Origin: an uncultured Eubacteriales bacterium
GTDB taxonomy: Bacteria > Bacillota > Clostridia > Lachnospirales > Lachnospiraceae
Assembly: GCA_900317515.1 (NCBI GenBank)
Contig: ONHA01000004.1
Coordinates: forward strand, 1 to 64,000
Direction of reading: 5' to 3'
DNA length: 64,000 bases
Below the pieces are notes generated by a model. The model saw only the letters and a list, made by a program, of their open reading frames with translations, did no database searches and was not told the origin of the DNA. Both the position numbers and the translations under genes were made by a program. Below, in pieces: positions 40,784 to 47,195 of the stretch; the stretch's first letter is position 1; each line of letters begins with the position of its first letter.

Positions 40784-40823
40784 GCCTCGGAAGTCCATAT
40801 TTTCAAGGATTTCCGGGGCTTTT
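40784..40823 (-). terminator. tRNA-Met terminator
   Basis: Minus strand: GCCCCGGAAATCC pairs with GGACTTCCGAGGC, followed by TTTTTT, directly after the tRNA 3' end. An A-run on the other side means it could also stop plus-strand transcripts from hicAB. Confidence 0.8.
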
Positions 40824-40827
40824 CCAG

Positions 40828-40901
40828 TAGCGAGAGGGGGATTCGAACCCTCGACACTGCGGGTATGAACCGCATGCTCTAGCCAGCTGAGCTATCTCGC
40901 C
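40828..40901 (-). tRNA. tRNA-Met (CAT anticodon), probably elongator
   Basis: A full cloverleaf can be folded: acceptor GGCGAGA with TCTCGCT (first pair G-T), D-arm GCTC/GAGC, anticodon stem TGCGG/CCGCA with loop TTCATAC (anticodon CAT), and T-arm with GGTTCGAATCC. CCA is not encoded. The GGCGAGATAGCTCAG start and the G1-T72 pair favour an elongator or Ile-lysidine tRNA over an initiator; tRNA-Ile(CAT) cannot be excluded by eye. It is a possible integration point for the adjacent AT-rich hicAB segment. Confidence 0.93.
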
Positions 40902-40919
40902 TTGTTTCCGTGCTTGACT

Positions 40920-40949
40920 ATAATACTACGAAGTGAGTACATATGTCAA
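40920..40949 (-). promoter_or_regulatory. tRNA-Met promoter framed by an inverted repeat
   Basis: Minus strand: perfect TTGACA (40944-40949), 18 bases, TATTAT (40920-40925). GTGCTTGAC (40910-40918) and GTCAAGCAC (40945-40953) are perfect 9-base inverted arms that include the -35 box and lie just past the -10 box. Confidence 0.75.
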
Positions 40950-40986
40950 GCACTATTTTTTTAAATTTTCACACCAATTACGACAG

Positions 40987-42741
40987 TTATTTCTCGCCGG
41001 TCGCCTTCTCCATGTGGACCGTGAGTCCCCTGATCTTGGCATTCATCATCGCCCGCATGACCTTCTCGGCATTTCTGCGGTCCACATCGACAAATGAGTA
41101 GCTCTCCTTGATGTCGATCGCGCCGACCACGCTGCCGGAAACGCCCGCCTCACCGGCGATCGCGCCGACGATATCGCCCGGCTTTACATGCTGGTTTCTT
41201 CCGACATTGATGAAGAGCCTGACCATGTCGTCGCCGCGGTCTTCATTTCTCCGCTTAACGCGCAGCTTCCTGCCGTCGAGCTTTCTGCCCTTCTCCGCAT
41301 ATTTTCCGCCTCTCATGCGGTCTCTTCCGTAAGAAGCGTCGGAAAAGCGCCCCAGGTCATCAAGGTTTCGCGGAACCTTTGCGTCCGCGATATCGTCCTC
41401 GGTCTTCATTTCCCCCATGTGCATCATGAGCAGAGCCGCCGCCAGATCCATCGAGGAGACCTCATCCTCAAAAATGCGCTGGTCAAGTATATCGAACATC
41501 TTCTTCAGATTTCCGTCGTTCTTTTCGAGAATGTCAACAGCCTTGTCCAGGATCTTCTCGCTGCGGATCTCGTTGATGTCCCCGAGAGACGGAATCGCCT
41601 GCGGAATGATCTTCGTGCGGCAGTAGCGCTGGATGTCTCTCAGCTTGTAGACCTCGCGGCCGACGACCAGCGAGTAGGCGGTTCCCGATTTGCCGGCCCG
41701 GCCCGTCCTGCCGATGCGGTGCACATAGTATTCGTCGTCCTGAGGGATATCGTAGTTGAAAACCGCATCGATATCCTCGACATCGATCCCGCGGGCCACC
41801 ACGTCGGTCGCGACGAGGATCTCCGTCAGATGCTTTCGGAAGCTCCCCATCACGCGGTCGCGCTGAGCCTGGGAAAGATCCCCGTGCAGCCCCTCCGCAT
41901 AGTATCCGCGGCTCTTCAGCTCATCGACAAGCTCATCGACCTTCCGCTTGGTGTTGCAGAACACGACCGAGAGCTTCGGCTCATAGAGATCCAGGAGCCG
42001 GCAGAGCACCTCCGTCTTCCGGTTCGGGCGGACATCATAGTAATACTGGGTGATCTCCGGGACCGTGAGCTCCTTCTTCGCGACACGGACGATCGCGGGA
42101 TCGTTCAGAAACCGGTTGGCAAGATCGACGATCTCCCGGGGCATGGTTGCGGAGAACATCACAGTCTGCCGCTCCTCCGGGAGTTCGGAGAGAATCGTGT
42201 TCATGTCGTCGATAAAGCCCATATCCAGCATCTCATCGGCCTCGTCGAGAACAGCCGTGTGCACATGGTCGAACTTAACCGTGCCTCTCCGCATATGGTC
42301 CATCACGCGTCCGGGCGTGCCGACCATGACCTGGGTTCCGTCCTTAAGCCCCCTGATCTGCTTCACAATGTCCTGACCCCCGTAGACCGGCAGGATCCTG
42401 ACGCCGTGCAGATATTTTGCATAGCGATGCAGCTCATCCGAGACCTGGATTGCAAGCTCCCTCGTCGGGCACAGGATCACCGCCTGGAGCTTCTTTACGG
42501 CAGGGTCGATCTTCTCGAGGAGCGGCAGGCCGAAGGCCGCCGTCTTGCCGGTGCCGGTCTGTGCCTGCCCGATCACGTCTCTTCCGGCCTTCTCGGTCGG
42601 GATCGCCTGCTCCTGGATCGGAGACGGCGCATCAAATCCCATGTCGGAGATGGCCCTAAGGATCCGCTCATCAAGTCCCAGGGCGGCAAATCCGCCCGCT
42701 GCCGTTTCTTCCGCTGTCGTTTCAATATTATTTAATTCCAT
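40987..42741 (-). CDS. DEAD-box RNA helicase with DbpA-type RNA-binding tail
   Basis: 584 residues from ATG 42741 (GAGAGG upstream); the frame extends further but no site supports that. Helicase motifs in order: Q-motif FDAPSPIQEQAIP, motif I AQTGTGKT, Ia PTRELA, II DEAD, III SAT, V ATDVVARGID and VI HRIGRTGRAG. After a linker, residues about 505-575 (RLFINVGRNQHVKPGDIVGAIAGEAGV) form the RRM-like DbpA/CsdA RNA-binding domain. Such enzymes unwind RNA in ribosome assembly and at low temperature. The region between the helicase core and the tail is shorter and less Arg/Gly-rich than in enterobacterial DeaD. It seems monocistronic. Confidence 0.95.
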   Translation of the reverse strand: MELNNIETTAEETAAGGFAALGLDERILRAISDMGFDAPSPIQEQAIPTEKAGRDVIGQAQTGTGKTAAFGLPLLEKIDPAVKKLQAVILCPTRELAIQVSDELHRYAKYLHGVRILPVYGGQDIVKQIRGLKDGTQVMVGTPGRVMDHMRRGTVKFDHVHTAVLDEADEMLDMGFIDDMNTILSELPEERQTVMFSATMPREIVDLANRFLNDPAIVRVAKKELTVPEITQYYYDVRPNRKTEVLCRLLDLYEPKLSVVFCNTKRKVDELVDELKSRGYYAEGLHGDLSQAQRDRVMGSFRKHLTEILVATDVVARGIDVEDIDAVFNYDIPQDDEYYVHRIGRTGRAGKSGTAYSLVVGREVYKLRDIQRYCRTKIIPQAIPSLGDINEIRSEKILDKAVDILEKNDGNLKKMFDILDQRIFEDEVSSMDLAAALLMMHMGEMKTEDDIADAKVPRNLDDLGRFSDASYGRDRMRGGKYAEKGRKLDGRKLRVKRRNEDRGDDMVRLFINVGRNQHVKPGDIVGAIAGEAGVSGSVVGAIDIKESYSFVDVDRRNAEKVMRAMMNAKIRGLTVHMEKATGEK

Positions 42742-42817
42742 ACATACCTCTCTTTTTCGCAGTTCTTCTATAAAAGCACAGAACCGCCGGAATGTCAAAC
42801 AAATTCTTGGTATCTGC

Positions 42818-42846
42818 TTGAAACTCTCCTTTTCAATTGGTATGAT
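42818..42846 (+). promoter_or_regulatory. Promoter of the unknown 176-residue protein gene
   Basis: TTGAAA (42818-42823), 17 bases, TATGAT (42841-42846), 33 bases before ATG 42880, with AAAGGCGG as ribosome-binding site. Confidence 0.7.
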
Positions 42847-42879
42847 AGAGGCGAAAAGCGTAAGAAAGGCGGTACGAAT

Positions 42880-43410
42880 ATGCCCGAAGCCGAATATCAT
42901 ATCCCTGTACGCCGCGGCCACAGCGCGCGGCTCCGTTTCTGGTTTGACCCGATCAGCGAGGAGATCCTCGCGGGAAATGCAGACCTCCCCATAAAAGATG
43001 AGCTCTCCTGCAGCAATCCCGCATCCAAAAGACTTCTGCTCCCGCTCATCTCCCGAAATTTTGAGGGGGTCTTCTATTTTAAAAATGAACTGAACCTCAT
43101 CCCCATGAAGGACATCGAAAAGCTGACCGCCGACCTCAATGCCTGTGCGGACCTGCTCGAGAGCGGCAGCTGGTCCGATCCGCTTCTTCGGGATGTGCGC
43201 CAGTCCGCCACGATCGATGTGCTCGTGCCGGAGGATGTGTTCACAGAGTATTACGAGAATGCCTCCAGAAGTGAGAAGGCCGCAGCCGTCGCGTCTCACC
43301 TCACTGTCATCTCGGAATTCTACAGGACGGTTGCCGACTATCTCACGGAGATGACGGCCAAATACGGAAGGAAAGGCTATCAGTGGATCGCCGTCTCAAC
43401 CCCGTCATAA
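42880..43410 (+). CDS. Conserved-looking protein of unknown function (176 aa)
   Basis: Soluble protein with no signal peptide or membrane helix. The first 75 residues look beta-rich (RLRFWFDPISEEILAGNADL; RNFEGVFYFKNELNLIP) and the rest mostly helical (DIEKLTADLNACADLLE; EYYENASRSEKAAAVASHLTVISEFYRTVADYL). I recognise no family motif or catalytic pattern. It has its own promoter, a good ribosome-binding site and a terminator, so it is very likely a real single gene. It is divergent from the helicase gene and convergent with the phosphoesterase gene; neither gives a clear hint of function. Confidence 0.75.
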   Translation: MPEAEYHIPVRRGHSARLRFWFDPISEEILAGNADLPIKDELSCSNPASKRLLLPLISRNFEGVFYFKNELNLIPMKDIEKLTADLNACADLLESGSWSDPLLRDVRQSATIDVLVPEDVFTEYYENASRSEKAAAVASHLTVISEFYRTVADYLTEMTAKYGRKGYQWIAVSTPS

Positions 43411-43417
43411 ATATCAA

Positions 43418-43442
43418 AAAGGAAGGGCACTGCCCTTCCTTT
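43418..43442. terminator. Bidirectional terminator between convergent genes
   Basis: AAAGGAAGGGCA (43418-43429) and TGCCCTTCCTTT (43431-43442) pair perfectly except for the loop. The element lies between the stop at 43410 and the opposing stop at 43441, with A- and T-rich flanks. Confidence 0.8.
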
Positions 43443-44223
43443 AATAATGTACATAGAATTCCTTCATATCCTCGAGCCTTAAGCAGCCCAGCATCGCATA
43501 GCGTTCTTCCCTGACCGCACAGCCGCAGTCGATATCAATGAGGTGCCCGCTTCCGCCGTGCCAGATATGGCCCCTGCCGTTTGAATCCGGTCTGGAAAAT
43601 ACCGGTGTCGGCGTATGTCCGAAGATCATCGTGGTCTTTTTGGGATAGCGGTTGTATATCTCCGGGTAGAATATGTCTTTCTTCGAAAACTTTCTGCGGG
43701 GTCTCGGGTAAGTCCGCTCCCAGACAACGTGCTCGATCGTCTGCCGGTCCGCGTTTTTGAGGAGCAGAGGCTCTAAGATCGGTCTTTCTGCATGGGTTGC
43801 ATGGCAGAGGTAAAAATAATGCTCTCCCACCTTTAGCTGGGGAATCAGCAGGTAGCTGTTCCCGATATAGGCGAGGATCTCTCTCCGCACTGACCGTTCC
43901 AGCTCTATGTAGCGGTTCCATGTAGAAGCACCGCCGTTCAGCATCCAGAGCTGAAACTCCTCCGTGTTCAGAACTTTCTCGGAGTAGCCCATCTGGACTG
44001 CCCTGCGAACTGCCTTCGTGAACATGAGGTCGTGGTTACCGCAGATATAGGTGACATTGTCCATCTGCATGAGAAGGAGCAGGATCTCGATTCCTTTCGG
44101 TCCCCGGTCTGCGGCATCGCCGAGGCAGTAGAGATGATCATTTTCCGAAAAACCGATCTTCTCCAGCATTTTGAGGAACAGGTCCATCCTTCCATGCATG
44201 TCGGAGATCACATAGGTACTCAT
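43441..44223 (-). CDS. Calcineurin-like serine/threonine or nucleotide phosphatase
   Basis: 260 residues with the metallophosphoesterase signature in order: ISDMHG (D-x-H), GDAADRGP, CGNHD, and later histidines in LCHATH and IFGHTPT. This is the PP1/PP2A-like PrpA/ApaH group, which removes phosphate from proteins or hydrolyses dinucleoside polyphosphates. A short insert follows the GNHD motif. The ATG overlaps the CoaX-like gene stop by four bases, so the two are co-translated. The substrate is not evident. Confidence 0.9.
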   Translation of the reverse strand: MSTYVISDMHGRMDLFLKMLEKIGFSENDHLYCLGDAADRGPKGIEILLLLMQMDNVTYICGNHDLMFTKAVRRAVQMGYSEKVLNTEEFQLWMLNGGASTWNRYIELERSVRREILAYIGNSYLLIPQLKVGEHYFYLCHATHAERPILEPLLLKNADRQTIEHVVWERTYPRPRRKFSKKDIFYPEIYNRYPKKTTMIFGHTPTPVFSRPDSNGRGHIWHGGSGHLIDIDCGCAVREERYAMLGCLRLEDMKEFYVHY

Positions 44224-44993
44224 TTTGACCGCCTGTTCTTCTCGTAGATGGCCCGAAGCCCTACGAGCAGCAGGTCCTCATCGATCGTAATTTCAGTCCG
44301 GCAGGCAGGCACCACCGTCGATGCGTACGCCCCGGAAGCCGCGATCGCAGGATCTATATCCATCTCCTCACAGATGCGTTCGACAAGACCGTCGATCAGC
44401 GCTGCCTGGCCGAAGACAATTCCGCTCTTCATGCTGTCCACCGTGTTGGTTCCGACCACGTGTCTCGGCGCATTGAGATCGATCCCGGGAAGCTGGGATG
44501 TCGCCTCGACGAGCGCGTTCAGAGAGACTCCGACACCCGGAACGATGACGGTTCCTACGAATTCTCCCTTTGCGTTCACTGCGGAAAATGTCGTCGCCGA
44601 GCCCATATTGATCAGGATGAGCGGTGCTCCGTAGCGCTCGATCCCTCCGACCGTTCTTGCCACGATATCGGCCCCCAGCTGCTTCGGATCGTCGATCCGT
44701 ATCTTAAGGCCGTTCTTTATGCCGGGTCCCACCACGAGAGGCGTACAACCCGTGGTTCTCTTCACGGCATCCTGCACGATATCGGTGAGATAAGGGACCA
44801 CACTGGACAGTATCGCCCCGTCGATCTCATCACGGCCGACACCGTTCATGTCAAGAAATGACCTGAACAGCACGGCATACTCCAGAGACGTCTTCCCGCG
44901 CACCGATGAAATGCGGTCCTTTGCCAGTATCTTTCCTCCGTCAATAAGTCCGAGTTCCGTCATTGTATTGTTGATTCCAATCGTAAATAGCAT
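44220..44993 (-). CDS. CoaX-like (type III pantothenate kinase fold) protein with altered catalytic residues
   Basis: 257 residues from ATG 44993 (GGGAGG eight bases upstream). The ASKHA-fold layout of CoaX/Baf is clear: LFTIGINNT, SSVVPYLT, LVVGPGIKNGLKIRIDDPKQLGADI, ILINMGSATTFSAV, VPGVGVSLNAL and TVDSMKSGIVFG. Compared with CoaX, the phosphate-loop D-x-G-N-T reads GINNT (Asp to Gly, Gly to Asn). The later D-x-G-T motif reads NMGSATT (Asp to Asn). The GADR motif keeps Asp109 but loses Arg. It may therefore be an inactive or re-purposed paralogue rather than a working kinase. It sits after two AraC genes and before a phosphatase, probably one operon. Confidence 0.8.
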   Translation of the reverse strand: MLFTIGINNTMTELGLIDGGKILAKDRISSVRGKTSLEYAVLFRSFLDMNGVGRDEIDGAILSSVVPYLTDIVQDAVKRTTGCTPLVVGPGIKNGLKIRIDDPKQLGADIVARTVGGIERYGAPLILINMGSATTFSAVNAKGEFVGTVIVPGVGVSLNALVEATSQLPGIDLNAPRHVVGTNTVDSMKSGIVFGQAALIDGLVERICEEMDIDPAIAASGAYASTVVPACRTEITIDEDLLLVGLRAIYEKNRRSK

Positions 44994-45027
44994 GGCGTAA
45001 CCTCCCTTAGTGACATTGTACCACATT

Positions 45028-45474
45028 TTACACCACTTTATGCAGGTTTTTATCACCTTTTACGATTAAATCCGGAAGTTCAGCCCCCATACGGTCTCTT
45101 CTGCGGTATTCTGTCGGGGAAATCCCGTAATAGCGGTGAAAACACTTGGTGTACCAGGCCGGTGTTTTCATGCCGACAGCCGCACAGATCTCCTCAATTC
45201 GCATCGATGTGCCGATGAGAAGCTTCGTGCTCTCCTCCACCCGGCAGATAATCACATACTGGCGGATGGTTGCTCCGACCTCCCGCCCGAACGTCTTCTC
45301 AATATAGCTGTCGGAAAGCCCGAGCGCCCAGGCTGCCTTTTTGCAGTCCACATCCTCCCTGCAGTGAGCACGCAGATACTCCTTTACGGCGATCATGTCC
45401 TTCCTTAAGCCCTCACTGTCCGAAGGATCCCGCAGCGCTCCGTACGCGCCCCCGGTATTCTTGCGCACGATCAT
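45028..45474 (-). CDS. AraC-family transcription regulator, DNA-binding domain only
   Basis: 148 residues, almost all of it the two-helix-turn-helix AraC domain (AVKEYLRAHCREDVDCKKAAWALGLSDSYIEKTFGREVG; IEEICAAVGMKTPAWYTKCFHRYYGISPTEYRRR). There is no ligand domain. The second helix motif differs from the usual FSRxFKKxxGxSPxxYR only slightly, so DNA binding is plausible. The ATG overlaps the stop of the other AraC gene by four bases with GGAGG upstream, meaning the two are translated together and could form a heterodimer. The likely operator is the two-copy repeat at 46126-46162. Confidence 0.88.
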   Translation of the reverse strand: MIVRKNTGGAYGALRDPSDSEGLRKDMIAVKEYLRAHCREDVDCKKAAWALGLSDSYIEKTFGREVGATIRQYVIICRVEESTKLLIGTSMRIEEICAAVGMKTPAWYTKCFHRYYGISPTEYRRRDRMGAELPDLIVKGDKNLHKVV

Positions 45475-46058
45475 GTTGCAGGCTCCTCCTCTTCCGTCTC
45501 ATCCTTCCGTCTCATCTTCTCCCTGTACTCCGCCGGCGTGAGACCGAATTCCTTCTTAAACACCTTGCAGAAATAGGAGTCGTTCCGGTACCCGTAAGAG
45601 ACGCTTATATCCTGCACGAAACGATCCGTGTCAAGGAGCTCCCGGGCGGCCTTCTTTAAGCGGACATGCTCGATATAACGGCCGATCGTTATGCCCTTCT
45701 CCTGCCTGAAGAGGCGGCAGAGATAGTTGGATGTGACGCCGATCATGGCGGCCATATCCTTAAGATTCAGCCTTTCCTGACAGTGGGTATTGATATACCA
45801 GACCAGAAAATTGATGTTATTCCTTGCATCCCCCGCAGAACTGTAATACGGTCTCGGGATCGGCGCGGAAATTCTTTTTTCTTTCCCTCCGAGATCCGTG
45901 ATGAGCACATCCGCCTCAGCCGAGTAGATGACGTCCAGCGCCTCACCGATCGTATCCACCCTTAAGACATCGGCCCTTGCGCGCTCATCGAGATAGGAAA
46001 TGATTTTCTTGTAGTTTTTGCCGCCTTTTGACACGACGACGATTCCAGACTTCTCCAA
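45471..46058 (-). CDS. AraC-family regulator with pseudo-receiver-like N-terminus
   Basis: 195 residues from TTG 46058 (GGATGGTGG upstream). Residues about 4-60 (IVVVSKGGKNYKKIISYLDE; IGEALDVIYSAEADVLITDL) resemble a CheY-like receiver lacking the acidic pocket, since SKGG stands where DDE is usual. The rest is a normal AraC domain (LKDMAAMIGVTSNYLCRLFRQEKG; VQDISVSYGYRNDSYFCKVFKKEFGLTPAEYREK). The tail is Glu-rich. Phospho-independent signalling is implied. It is first in an operon with a second AraC protein. Promoter, CcpA/LacI-like element and direct repeats lie upstream. Confidence 0.88.
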   Translation of the reverse strand: MEKSGIVVVSKGGKNYKKIISYLDERARADVLRVDTIGEALDVIYSAEADVLITDLGGKEKRISAPIPRPYYSSAGDARNNINFLVWYINTHCQERLNLKDMAAMIGVTSNYLCRLFRQEKGITIGRYIEHVRLKKAARELLDTDRFVQDISVSYGYRNDSYFCKVFKKEFGLTPAEYREKMRRKDETEEEEPAT

Positions 46059-46081
46059 GCTTCCACCATCCTTTCAAAATC

Positions 46082-46110
46082 ATCATACCGATGGAAATGG
46101 ATTGATGCAA
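46082..46110 (-). promoter_or_regulatory. Promoter of the araC pair, overlapped by a CG-centred element
   Basis: Minus strand: TTGCAT (46105-46110), 17 bases, TATGAT (46082-46087). The -35 box overlaps TGCAAGCGTTTGGA (46106-46119), a LacI/CcpA-like element repeated with one change at 57744-57757. The activator-type direct repeats start 16 bases further upstream. Confidence 0.7.
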
Positions 46111-46125
46111 GCGTTTGGAATCAAT

Positions 46126-46162
46126 TGTCAAAACACCGACATGTTTTGTCAAAATGCCGACA
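46126..46162 (-). promoter_or_regulatory. Direct-repeat operator, two 16-bp copies 21 bp apart
   Basis: TGTCAAAACACCGACA (46126-46141) and TGTCAAAATGCCGACA (46147-46162) differ at two bases and are offset by exactly 21 bp, two helical turns. This is the usual spacing for an AraC-type dimer on one face of DNA. The site begins 16 bp upstream of the -35 box, an activator position. Confidence 0.75.
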
Positions 46163-46173
46163 AATTCAGACTT

Positions 46174-46485
46174 TTATCCGAGTAAAATCAACTCGAGGAC
46201 GAACACTGCGGCCGAGGCGCCGGCTGCCACCATGATAAGGCTCTTCTTCATGAAAGCAAGCACAAGGGCTGCCGCAAATCCGGCCAGTGCCGACCAGACC
46301 GAGTTGGTCGCGGTCAGGATCGCGGGAAATGTCATGGCCGCCAGCGTCGCATAAGGGACATACATAAGAAATGATTTGATAAACGGGCTCTTAATTTCCT
46401 GCCTGATCAGCGTGAGCGGCAGAGATCTGATGAGATATGTCACAAGAGCCATCACAAAAATATAGCCGAATACGCCGTGATTCAT
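46174..46485 (-). CDS. azlD: Branched-chain amino acid exporter small subunit
   Basis: 103 residues with four hydrophobic helices (FVMALVTYLIRSLPLTL; FLMYVPYATLAAMTFPAIL; SALAGFAAALVLAF; LIMVAAGASAAVFVLELIL), matching AzlD length and the YLIRSLPL family block. AzlD forms a two-part exporter with AzlC, whose gene overlaps it by four bases (ATGA). Known partners export branched-chain amino acids. It is the last gene of an operon beginning with an acyl-CoA synthetase. Confidence 0.92.
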   Translation of the reverse strand: MNHGVFGYIFVMALVTYLIRSLPLTLIRQEIKSPFIKSFLMYVPYATLAAMTFPAILTATNSVWSALAGFAAALVLAFMKKSLIMVAAGASAAVFVLELILLG

Positions 46486-47192
46486 GACGCGCCCTCCTCT
46501 TCCACCGGGAACATTTTTGCAAATATTGCCGCCACTGCGACCGTCACTATGATGATCCGCATGCCGCCCGAAAGGTTTTTAAGGACAGGCGCACAGGCAA
46601 AGACCGCCGACATGACCATCGCGGCGAGTACACAGTACATAATCTTTTTATTTTCTCTCGCGGGAGGAATAATGATCGCGATGAACATCCCGTAGAGCGC
46701 GACGCCGAGGGCCGAGATGAGCCGTTCCGGCAGGATCGCGCCGGCGGAAGCTCCCGTAACGGTGCCGCCCACCCAGCCGAGCACGGAGATGATCGTGCAC
46801 CCGTAGGAGAAGAACGGATCGAGCTTCCCCGGCCGGGTCACGCTGACCCCGAAGATCTCATCCGTCACGCCGTAGGCTATGAGAAGGCGCGGCAAAGTAC
46901 CCGTCGCAGAATCCAGCTTCTGGGACAGGGCCGCCGACATGAGCATGTACCGCAGATTGATAATGAACTGCAGCACAGCCAGCTCAATATAGGAGCCGGC
47001 CGCCGCGATGACCGAGAGGCCCGCGAACTGGCCGGCTGATGTTACATTTAAAAGAGAGAGCATCCCCGCCTCAAAGGGGGTAAGTCCGGTCTCCGCCGCC
47101 TGAATGCCGAACGCGAAGGAGACCGCAAAATAGCCGAGGCATATCGGGATGCCGTCCCGTACCCCGGCTTTAAACTGATTTGCATGTTTCAT
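46482..47192 (-). CDS. azlC: Branched-chain amino acid exporter large subunit
   Basis: 236 residues of the AzlC family: FKAGVRDGIPICLGYFAVSFAFG, FEAGMLSLLNVTSAGQFAGL, NLRYMLMSAALSQKL and YGVTDEIFGVS. Seven or so helices make the channel for branched-chain amino acid efflux with AzlD. It starts four bases after the acyl-CoA synthetase stop, so they share a transcript controlled from 48894-48922. Length is standard. Confidence 0.93.
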   Translation of the reverse strand: MKHANQFKAGVRDGIPICLGYFAVSFAFGIQAAETGLTPFEAGMLSLLNVTSAGQFAGLSVIAAAGSYIELAVLQFIINLRYMLMSAALSQKLDSATGTLPRLLIAYGVTDEIFGVSVTRPGKLDPFFSYGCTIISVLGWVGGTVTGASAGAILPERLISALGVALYGMFIAIIIPPARENKKIMYCVLAAMVMSAVFACAPVLKNLSGGMRIIIVTVAVAAIFAKMFPVEEEGAS

Positions 47193-47195
47193 GAT

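Noticed and set aside
41188-42735. A 515-codon plus-strand frame opposite the DEAD-box helicase
   Set aside because: Antisense shadow of an unmistakable helicase gene with all motifs intact; no start signals.
44994-45056. N-terminal extension of the CoaX-like protein
   Set aside because: The extension is Cys/Lys/Trp-rich, unlike the family, and GGGAGG directly precedes the internal ATG at 44993.
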